12,484 bases of DNA from DATLFS01 sp035540935. GTDB taxonomy: Bacteria > Actinomycetota > CADDZG01 > WHSQ01. The position numbers and the translations under genes are program-made. Shown here one piece after another: positions 7,608-12,484 of the stretch. Numbering within the stretch: the stretch's first letter is position 1; every line of letters begins with the position of its first letter. The notes below the pieces were generated by a model that saw nothing but the letters and a program-made list of their open reading frames with translations, made no database searches and was not told the DNA's origin. Where the stretch lies: positions 1 through 12,484 of the forward strand of contig DATLFS010000048.1 in the NCBI GenBank assembly GCA_035540935.1. Reading direction: 5' to 3'.

Positions 7608-7616
7608 GGTATAGCA
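7608..7616 (-). promoter_or_regulatory. Candidate extended -10 for the sugar operon
   Basis: The minus strand reads TGCTATACC, an extended -10 (TG-N-TATACC), in the only AT-richer patch of the intergenic region. Transcription would start near 7601, giving a leader of about 75 bases that contains the 7579-7598 inverted repeat. No convincing -35 is seen. On the plus strand the same patch offers TAGCAT (7612-7617) as a possible -10 for the sulfotransferase, so the two promoters may overlap face to face. Confidence 0.3.
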
Positions 7617-7667
7617 TCTAAACACCGCGAAGAACGTTGGAACCTTTTTCCACCGCGTCCCATGGAA

Positions 7668-7676
7668 GGGGAGGAG
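7668..7676 (+). promoter_or_regulatory. Ribosome binding site deciding the sulfotransferase TTG start
   Basis: GGGGAGGAG ends 5 bases before TTG at 7682. It supports that codon over the in-frame TTG at 7637, which would add 15 low-complexity residues ahead of the first beta strand of the PAPS-binding fold. Confidence 0.65.
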
Positions 7677-7681
7677 CGTCG

Positions 7682-8485
7682 TTGCCGCGTCCCATCGTGG
7701 TCTTCCTGACCACCGGAAGGTGCGGGACGCAGTGGCTGGCGCGGAACCTCGCCCGCGTGTACGCGGCCGAAGCCGTGGTCACGCACGAACCGCTCGGCCC
7801 CTACTACCGTCCGCGGGACCTTTTCCGTCGTGAGGCTCCGCCGCCGGTGGTCGTCGCCGACCATCTCGATCGGATCGGCGAAGTCGCCCAAGATCGGACC
7901 TACATCGAAACCGGCTGGCCGCTATTCGCCGCCATCCCCTCGTTCGCAACGCGCTTCAAGACGCTGAAGATCGTGCACCTCACGCGGCATCTCGTCCCGA
8001 CGACGGTCTCGCACATGGTGCATCAGTGCTACTACGGCAGCCCGCGCGATGACGACTACACGCGCCTAGCCGCGCTCGACCCCTCGATCGAGACGGTCTT
8101 CCAGTGTGAGCCGGCAGAGGCGTGGGAGCGGCGTTCGCCGTTCGAGAAATGTCTCTTCTGGTGTACCGAGGTCCATCTCTACGCGCGGGAGTTGCAGGAG
8201 ACGCGACCCGATCTGCCGATGCACCGCGTGCGCGCCGAGGACATCTTCGCCGGGAGCGAGCGCGCCCTTCGAGGTCTGACGGAGTTCCTCGAACTTCCCT
8301 ACGACGAGACGCTCGCGCGGCGATCGGACCAGCGCGTGGATGAATGGCACCACCGCACCGATCTCGACTTCGATTGGCGGGACATCTTCAAGCACGACGC
8401 TTCGCTCGGCGTATGCGAAGAACTCGGCTACGACCTGGAGGAGATAGCGGACCGCGAGCTTGCCGGCCGTTACCGCCGCGCCTGA
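7682..8485 (+). CDS. Sulfotransferase-family protein (PAPS-dependent)
   Basis: A 267-residue protein with the sulfotransferase P-loop-like fold. The N-terminus PIVVFLTTGRCGTQWLARNL (about 4-23) matches the 5'-phosphosulfate-binding loop. KIVHLTRHLVPTTVSHM (about 96-112), with Arg102 and Ser110, matches the 3'-phosphate site (usual form RDPxxxxxS). The length is normal for bacterial carbohydrate sulfotransferases. The start chosen is TTG at 7682 with a strong Shine-Dalgarno; the frame also opens at TTG 7637. There is no signal peptide or membrane segment, so it should act in the cytoplasm and move sulfate from PAPS to a sugar or other hydroxyl. It is divergent from the sugar operon across a shared control region, which suggests that the operon's product is the acceptor, but this is inference. 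Its stop abuts the stop of the convergent CcdA-like gene (TGATCA). Confidence 0.82.
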   Translation: MPRPIVVFLTTGRCGTQWLARNLARVYAAEAVVTHEPLGPYYRPRDLFRREAPPPVVVADHLDRIGEVAQDRTYIETGWPLFAAIPSFATRFKTLKIVHLTRHLVPTTVSHMVHQCYYGSPRDDDYTRLAALDPSIETVFQCEPAEAWERRSPFEKCLFWCTEVHLYARELQETRPDLPMHRVRAEDIFAGSERALRGLTEFLELPYDETLARRSDQRVDEWHHRTDLDFDWRDIFKHDASLGVCEELGYDLEEIADRELAGRYRRA

Positions 8486-9112
8486 TCAAGACCAGAGGAT
8501 CGCTACGCCCGCGGTCACCAGCAGCCATCCCACGGCTCGCTTCACCCGCGCCGTCGCTCCGATGAGCCGCGCACGACTCGAGGTCGCGGTCACGAGCACC
8601 AGCCCTCCGGCCACGGCCACGGTGAAGGTCGCCATGACGACGCCTGCCGCCGCGGCATCCGCCGTGAGGATCGCCGACCCGGCCAGACCGACCAGGACTG
8701 GACCCACTCAGCCGAATCCCGCCGGAACGTAGGCGAAGCCGAGCAAGAGATGTCCCGCGGCCGGCGAGCGACGGCGCAAGACCGCCTGCCTCCGCAGCAG
8801 GGGGACGGCGATCCGGTCGGCGCGCCGGAAAGGCGAGGGAACGGCGCCCGCCTGCATCAAGCCCAGCACGACGCATGCGACGCCGGCGACAAACTGCAGT
8901 CCCCTAGTCGGCGTCAACGCGCCGGCGATCGCCGCGACCGGGATGCTCGCGACGAACCCGAAGACCGCCGCGCCGACGGCAACCCACCAGCCGCGAGCGT
9001 CTCGGGCGAGGACCCTGGCTAGGTGCGGGAAGGTGCACGGCGAGAGGACGGAAGCGGCCGCGGCCGCGGGCGCGAGACCGAGCAGGACCATCCACATGGA
9101 GTCGCCGGGCAT
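8486..9112 (-). CDS. CcdA/DsbD-family membrane thiol-disulfide transporter, putative selenoprotein (Sec135)
   Basis: Read as one 208-residue gene with an in-frame TGA at 8710-8708 decoded as selenocysteine; the real stop is TGA at 8488-8486. Six hydrophobic segments (about 8-30, 44-66, 70-92, 118-146, 150-175, 190-206) match CcdA. TM1 carries LSPCTFPHL with Cys26, the family's SPCxxP motif. A basic loop (95-115) precedes TM4. In TM4 the family's GWTPCIGPVL-type motif reads AGFG-TGA-VGPVL, so the stop falls exactly on the second redox cysteine. The C-terminus RAVGWLLVTAGVAIL is also typical, so the part after TGA is still under selection. The family passes electrons from cytoplasmic thioredoxin to extracytoplasmic thiols. 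The start is ATG 9112; ATG 9097 is an alternative. Other readings are a TGC-to-TGA nonsense mutation, a sequencing error, or two proteins coupled at TGAGTG. Family sure, Sec likely. Confidence 0.8.
8668..8710 (-). promoter_or_regulatory. Candidate bacterial SECIS element with its UGA codon
   Basis: UGA is at 8710-8708. Downstream in the mRNA, CCUGGUC (8696-8690) pairs with GGCCGGG (8684-8678), giving 7 bp with two G-U pairs, and closes a GGUCU apical loop (8689-8685). The loop starts 18 bases after UGA. An outer helix GGGUC (8705-8701) with GAUCC (8672-8668) can extend it across an internal loop. Bacterial SECIS elements lie inside the coding region just after UGA, with a G in the first two loop positions. 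In E. coli fdhF, from memory, GGUCU also falls at bases 19-23 after UGA, the same place as here. Hairpins are cheap in GC-rich DNA, so the fold alone is weak evidence; combined with the codon replacing a catalytic cysteine it is strong. Confidence 0.65.
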
Positions 9113-9118
9113 GACGGG

Positions 9119-9124
9119 ACGCTA
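9119..9124 (-). promoter_or_regulatory. Candidate -10 for a leaderless ccdA-like transcript
   Basis: TAGCGT on the minus strand fits TANNNT and lies 6 bases before ATG 9112, the spacing seen for leaderless genes in Actinobacteria. No Shine-Dalgarno precedes that ATG. There is no clear -35. Confidence 0.35.
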
Positions 9125-9157
9125 CTCAATCGCCCGCTGCGACGGGTGAGACAGGGG

Positions 9158-9163
9158 CATACT
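9158..9163 (+). promoter_or_regulatory. Candidate -10 for a leaderless transcript of the secreted protein
   Basis: CATACT matches TATAAT at four of six bases and lies 7 bases before ATG 9171, so the transcript would begin at or next to the start codon. No Shine-Dalgarno is visible. It mirrors the arrangement on the opposite strand, and both promoters share a 58-base intergenic region. Confidence 0.35.
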
Positions 9164-9170
9164 GGTCGGC

Positions 9171-9605
9171 ATGAGAGCAGCAGCCACCGCCGGCGCCCTG
9201 GTCGTGCCGCTGGTGGCGGTTCCGGTCGCCGCTCCCGCGGATCCCGCCTGTGCGCAGGCCGAGGAGACGATGGAGGTCTCGGCCAGGGCCCGCCGCAAGG
9301 TCTACAGCGTCGGAGAGACGGCGGTGATCGACGTGAGCGTGACGGACCGGCTGACCGGGCGAGCGGAAGAGGACGTGGACGCGGGGGCGGTGATCCGCGG
9401 GAAGAAGAAGACGCCCCTGATGGCTTTCGGCGAGACGGACTCCGACGGCACCGCGGTCCTTCGCATCCCGCTGAAGCCCGACGAGGTCCGTCCGGGCTGG
9501 CAACGCGTCCAACTCTCCGCGTGGGATTCGATCCGGACACCGGTCCTATGCACGGCGCGCTCCGGCGGGCGCATCTACGAGAAGCTCTTCCGGGTCGCGC
9601 GCTAG
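9171..9605 (+). CDS. Small secreted protein with two cysteines, beta-sandwich-like
   Basis: I do not recognise a family with certainty. The 144 residues begin with a short positive end (MR) and a hydrophobic Ala/Val/Pro stretch to about residue 23, then AQA-EE near 28-32. This reads as a signal peptide with cleavage probably after AQA30 or near APA23. The rest alternates short beta strands: KVYSVGETAVIDVSVTD, then GETDSDGTAVLRIPL, then GWQRVQLSAWD. This resembles the carboxypeptidase-regulatory-like or macroglobulin (MG2) type of Ig-like domain, where a DSDG turn followed by a hydrophobic strand is common. Cysteines are Cys27 (mature only if cleavage is early) and Cys127. It is divergent from the putative Sec-containing CcdA protein and could be its extracytoplasmic partner, but nothing beyond position supports that. 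Its TAG overlaps the TAG of the convergent YihY gene in CTAG. Confidence 0.7.
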   Translation: MRAAATAGALVVPLVAVPVAAPADPACAQAEETMEVSARARRKVYSVGETAVIDVSVTDRLTGRAEEDVDAGAVIRGKKKTPLMAFGETDSDGTAVLRIPLKPDEVRPGWQRVQLSAWDSIRTPVLCTARSGGRIYEKLFRVAR

Positions 9606-10567
9606 TAGGACTTCGCCTGCCGCTCAGTCTCCGCGTTCAGCTCGCCCCCGACGAGCACCGCGATGCTGCTCAGGTAGAGCCACAGGACGAGCACGATGAC
9701 ACCCGCCAGGGGGCCGTAGGTCTTCCCGTAGTCGTTGAACGTGGAGATGTAGAGGCCGAAAAGGAGCGAGGCGCCGATCCATAAGAGCGCGCCGACCACT
9801 CCCCCCGTCGTAACCCAGCGCCAGGTGGGTGACTGGCGGTTCGGCCCCAGGTAGTAATAGAGGGAGAACAGCACGATCACCGCGGCGATCGTGAGCACCC
9901 AACCGAGGACGGTGAAGATCGTGCTCTCGCCGAACGTGAAGAAGGGGGACGGGACGCCGCCCAGCAGCAGGGTCGCGATCAGCAACACCAGCGCCACGCC
10001 TCGCTTGGCAAAGAACTTGCGATCCGTATCCACGTCGTAAGCCACGTTCAGCCCGGTCTGCAACGCCGCCATGCCGGAGGACCCCGACCAGATCGCGGCG
10101 GCGATACCTCCGATGGCCGCGGTGAGCGACGCGGCCTCGGACGGGTTCTCCGCTCGGGAGATGGCGCTGGTCAAGGCTCGTCCGGCCCCACCCGGCAGGC
10201 TAGTTCGGAGCGACTCGATGAGGCCTGAGGCATCGACGTTCACGAGACCCAGGATCCCGACGAGGGCGATCAGGGCCGGGAAGATCGCGAGGAACATGTA
10301 GTAGGCGATCGCCGCGCCGGCGAAGGCGATGCGATCCTCCTTTATCTCCAGGAGCGTCCGCTTGATCGTCTGTCTCCAGCCCGCGGAGCCGAGGTCGAGC
10401 GGCGAATCCGTCGTCTCCGGCGGCGTAACCGCAGATCCTCGCACCGGTTGGTCTGCCTCGGCGCGATCCGCATTGCCCGGCGCCTCCGGGCCGGCCGGGT
10501 GCGCTCCGCGACTTCGCCAGCGCTTCAAGACCAGCCCCGCCGCGATCAACCGGTAGATCGCACGCAC
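9602..10567 (-). CDS. YihY/BrkB-family integral membrane protein
   Basis: A 321-residue polytopic membrane protein. After an N-terminal extension of about 65 residues rich in Ala, Pro and charged residues, the YihY core begins with TLLEIKEDRIAFAGAAIAYY and MFLAIFPALIALVGILG. Next come a loop with LPGGAGRALTSAI and the segment AIWSGSSGMAALQTGLNVAYDV, then helices up to GPLAGVIVLVLWLYLSSIAVLVGGELNAE, the family's C-terminal signature. About six membrane helices are expected. The family was once called ribonuclease BN in error; its actual role is unknown, though an exporter or flippase-like role has been proposed. The start GTG at 10567 has GGAAG 5 bases upstream. It is convergent with the secreted-protein gene and shares the CTAG stop overlap. 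No functional tie to its neighbours is evident. Confidence 0.9.
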   Translation of the reverse strand: MRAIYRLIAAGLVLKRWRSRGAHPAGPEAPGNADRAEADQPVRGSAVTPPETTDSPLDLGSAGWRQTIKRTLLEIKEDRIAFAGAAIAYYMFLAIFPALIALVGILGLVNVDASGLIESLRTSLPGGAGRALTSAISRAENPSEAASLTAAIGGIAAAIWSGSSGMAALQTGLNVAYDVDTDRKFFAKRGVALVLLIATLLLGGVPSPFFTFGESTIFTVLGWVLTIAAVIVLFSLYYYLGPNRQSPTWRWVTTGGVVGALLWIGASLLFGLYISTFNDYGKTYGPLAGVIVLVLWLYLSSIAVLVGGELNAETERQAKSY

Positions 10568-10706
10568 GGGGTCTTCCAGATGAGCCTCCAGGTCATGGCG
10601 ACGTTCTTCCCCTCCTGCGGCGGATCAGCACCTCTCGGAGGGACCCGGCAGGTGAGACGGGCCGCGGGGTGGGTACCGGAGCGAGGATGAACCCTCGAGG
10701 CACCCA
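10568..10706. other. Divergent intergenic region, YihY / zinc peptidase
   Basis: 139 bases between two divergent genes. No strong promoter hexamers, inverted repeats or RNA gene are visible. GAGG at 10697-10700 is the likely ribosome binding site of the peptidase, 6 bases before its ATG. A seven-codon frame (10687-10710) ends in an ATGA overlap with that start. Confidence 0.4.
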
Positions 10707-11600
10707 ATGAAATGGCGGCGCGGTCGAAGGCGCAGCTCCGATCTGATCGATCGCCGCGGCTACCGCGGGGGCGGGACGCGCATGAGCGGCATTCCCATGG
10801 CGGGGCTCGGCATCCCGGGGCTGCTACTCCTCGGGTTGATGCTGTTCCTTGGCGGGAACGTTTTTGACGAGGGTTCGGGAGGCGGTGGAGGGCTCGAGTC
10901 CGTACTCGAGGAGCTGTCTCCGCCACAAGCTGACCCGGGCGCGAACCCCATCCCCCCGGAGGCCGATCCCGACCGACAGCTCGTCGACTTCGTCGACTAC
11001 GTCTTCAGCGACGTGCAGGACTTCTGGCAAGACACATTCGCCCAGTCACGGAAGCGCTACGGCCGCGCGGAGCTCGTGCTGTTCGAGGCGCGCACGCAGT
11101 CTGGCTGCGGCGGCGCAACCGAGCAGATCGGCCCGCATTATTGCCCGCGGGATGAGCGCGTCTATATCGACCTCGACTTCTTCCGCGACCTCCGCGACAG
11201 GTACGGCGCGCCGGGCGACTTCGCGCAGGCGTACGTGATCGCGCACGAGGTGGCGCACCACGTGCAGAACCTGTTGGGGTTGAACGACCGCGTGCAGCGA
11301 GCGGCACCGGACGAGAGGAACGAGATGTCGATCCGGCTCGAGCTACAAGCCGACTGCTTCGCCGGCGTCTGGGCGTTCACGGTCTTCGAGCGACAGCAGC
11401 TCGAGGAAGGCGATCTAGAAGAGGGGCTGGAGGCCGCGGCCGCCGTGGGCGACGACCGGCTGCAGAAGGAAGCGACGGGCAGCGTGAACCGCGAAACCTG
11501 GACGCACGGATCTTCAGCTCAGCGCGTTCGCTGGTTCCGGACCGGATTCGCCGACGGCGACCCGAACGCCTGCGACACGTTCAGCGCGCAGAACCTCTAA
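10707..11600 (+). CDS. ypfJ: Neutral zinc metallopeptidase, YpfJ/KPN_02809 family
   Basis: A 297-residue membrane-anchored protease, normal length for the family. It begins MKWRRGRRRSSDLIDRRG, the characteristic basic start of the family, which also fixes ATG 10707. One membrane segment follows (about 32-50, GLGIPGLLLLGLMLFLGGN), then a Gly/Glu/Pro-rich linker. The catalytic part includes SGCGGATEQIGPHYCPRDERVYIDLDFF, the HEVAHH zinc motif (His180, Glu181, His184) followed by VQNLLG, and ELQADCFAGVWA, where a conserved acidic residue should supply the third ligand. The C-terminus GSSAQRVRWFRTGFADGDPNACDTF is also typical. The topology suggests a catalytic domain outside the membrane. The physiological substrate of this family is not established. 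All recognisable catalytic residues are present, so it should be active. Confidence 0.93.
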   Translation: MKWRRGRRRSSDLIDRRGYRGGGTRMSGIPMAGLGIPGLLLLGLMLFLGGNVFDEGSGGGGGLESVLEELSPPQADPGANPIPPEADPDRQLVDFVDYVFSDVQDFWQDTFAQSRKRYGRAELVLFEARTQSGCGGATEQIGPHYCPRDERVYIDLDFFRDLRDRYGAPGDFAQAYVIAHEVAHHVQNLLGLNDRVQRAAPDERNEMSIRLELQADCFAGVWAFTVFERQQLEEGDLEEGLEAAAAVGDDRLQKEATGSVNRETWTHGSSAQRVRWFRTGFADGDPNACDTFSAQNL

Positions 11601-11614
11601 GAGGTCGCCGCGCT

Positions 11615-12484
11615 TTACATGTCCGGCAGCGCCTCCAAAGCGGAACCTGCGTACCGGTACGCCTCGAGGGCCGACTCCTTCTCCCCCTGCGAGAGCCTGT
11701 GATCGGCCAACGCCGCGTAAGTCCGCGCCAGCTCGATCGGCTCGTCCATCTGCTCATAGAGGTCGACGGCGACCAAAAAATTCTTTTCAGCTTCGCCTGG
11801 ATCCAGGTGCGCCAGGCTCATCCCCAGCTCCCGATGGCCCCATGCGCGAAGACGCCCTTGCCCGTCTGGAGGCAACTTCCCAAGCGCACTCTCTAGCCGT
11901 TCGGCCGATCTCTCCAACTCCCCCACCAGGCGATCCAAACGCCCGAGCTCCAGTTCCGCGTTCATCCGCTGAACATCGTTCCCGGTTCCTTCGAGAAGAT
12001 CGATCGCGCGGCTCAAGGACCGGCGCCCCTCGTCGTACTTCCCTCGCCTCACCTCGATGACGCCGCGGGCCAGGTTCACAACGCCTGACTCTTGCTGAAG
12101 ATCGAGAGCATCGAACAACTGCTCGGCCTGGTGCAGCGACCGAGACGCGTCGTCGTAATGGCCTTCCGCCTGCTGTACCGAAGCGACGTTGATATGGGCG
12201 ATAGCCAGTGCTTCGGGGTCATTGACCCGCGGCATCAGGCGCGTGCATTGCTCCGCGACTTCACCCGCCTGGCTTGTGAATCCGCCCGCTAGATAGGCAA
12301 GAACCATCGGAGACAGGACGCGCAGCCTGACGCTCGGCGACGCAAGGCCCCCACGTTCCAAAGAGTCGAGGTAGTGCTCTCCGACGAAGATCGCGTGGTG
12401 CTCCTCGCCCAGGATCTGCAAGGTCCGGATTTTCCCGGCCACCGAGCTCGCCGCGGCCACCGGAGATTCGTCGCTATAGAGCCT
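11615..12484 (-). CDS. TPR-repeat protein, N-terminus beyond window
   Basis: The frame stays open to the right edge (12484), so the gene is cut; the GTG at 12460 is only the first possible start inside the window. About 289 residues are visible, ending ALEALPDM with TAA at 11617-11615. They form helix pairs with the tetratricopeptide pattern, for example PEALAIAHINVASVQQAEGHYDDA, VNLARGVIEVRRGKYDEGRR, ELGRLDRLVGELERSAERLE, GHRELGMSLAHLDPGEAEKN and ARTYAALADHRLSQGEKESA. About six or seven repeats of some 40 residues are seen. Such arrays often form the C-terminal sensor or scaffold half of regulators with an N-terminal helix-turn-helix (XRE or BTAD types), but no DNA-binding part is visible here. 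It is convergent with the zinc peptidase gene across 14 bases. Confidence 0.82.
   Translation of the reverse strand, partial: RLYSDESPVAAASSVAGKIRTLQILGEEHHAIFVGEHYLDSLERGGLASPSVRLRVLSPMVLAYLAGGFTSQAGEVAEQCTRLMPRVNDPEALAIAHINVASVQQAEGHYDDASRSLHQAEQLFDALDLQQESGVVNLARGVIEVRRGKYDEGRRSLSRAIDLLEGTGNDVQRMNAELELGRLDRLVGELERSAERLESALGKLPPDGQGRLRAWGHRELGMSLAHLDPGEAEKNFLVAVDLYEQMDEPIELARTYAALADHRLSQGEKESALEAYRYAGSALEALPDM

Noticed and set aside
7638..7652. TGGAA-CCTTT-TTCCA hairpin with a T-run before the sulfotransferase
   Set aside because: A 5-bp AT-containing stem upstream of a start codon is too weak to be a terminator or attenuator.
8486..8707. A separate 73-residue membrane protein starting at GTG 8707 (TGAGTG re-initiation)
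   Set aside because: It would begin in the middle of TM4 right after the missing cysteine, which makes no sense for a split CcdA. Kept only as an alternative to the selenocysteine reading.
8388..8876. Minus-strand 162-codon frame that bridges the TGA in the CcdA-like gene
   Set aside because: Its product is Arg/Gly-rich with no membrane segments. The CcdA motifs lie on both sides of the TGA in one and the same frame, so no frameshift is needed to join them.
11592..11606. ACCTCT-A-AGAGGT palindrome at the zinc peptidase stop, as a bidirectional terminator
   Set aside because: The loop is too short for the full stem, and there is no T-run on either strand.
1..12484. CRISPR arrays, tRNA or rRNA genes, insertion sequences, attachment sites
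   Set aside because: None seen on reading both strands. There are no regularly spaced repeats, transposase motifs or long terminal inverted repeats.

Overview
The window is about two-thirds GC. It is densely packed, uses GTG and TTG starts freely, and contains likely leaderless genes. Together with the gene content (a YpfJ-type zinc peptidase, a YihY/BrkB protein, a TPR protein, a sugar-nucleotide cluster) this suggests a high-GC actinobacterium, perhaps a deep-branching or uncultured one. No rRNA, tRNA or ribosomal marker is present, so the taxonomy is inference.

Left part (1-7525, all minus strand): a seven-gene operon read from right to left, in which every one of the six gene junctions is a 4-base overlap (GTGA or ATGA). 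In transcription order: an NAD-dependent epimerase of the dTDP-L-rhamnose 4-epimerase type; a 685-residue fusion of a clan-A-like glycoside hydrolase with a CDP-paratose 2-epimerase-like SDR; a zinc-type MDR dehydrogenase; a Gfo/Idh/MocA oxidoreductase; a GT4-like glycosyltransferase; and two tandem CgeB-like glycosyltransferases, the last cut by the window edge. Together they look like a pathway that makes unusual nucleotide sugars and transfers them to an unidentified glycan or glycoside. A short control region (7526-7681) with a perfect 8-4-8 inverted repeat separates the operon from a divergent sulfotransferase (7682-8485), which may sulfate the same product.

Middle part (8486-9605): the most striking locus. 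A CcdA/DsbD-type membrane thiol-disulfide transporter (8486-9112, minus) is interrupted by a single in-frame TGA exactly where the family carries its second redox cysteine. Just downstream, the mRNA can fold into a 7-bp stem with a GGUCU apical loop starting 18 nt after the UGA. This matches the layout of a bacterial SECIS element, so I read the gene as a selenoprotein with Cys26 and Sec135 as the redox pair. Divergent from it, 58 bases away, is a small secreted protein with two cysteines, a conceivable but unproven partner. Both genes look leaderless.

Right part (9602-12484): a YihY/BrkB-family membrane protein (minus), a YpfJ-like membrane-anchored zinc peptidase (plus) and a TPR-repeat protein (minus) that runs off the window. 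These look like ordinary chromosomal genes with no obvious link to the sugar cluster.
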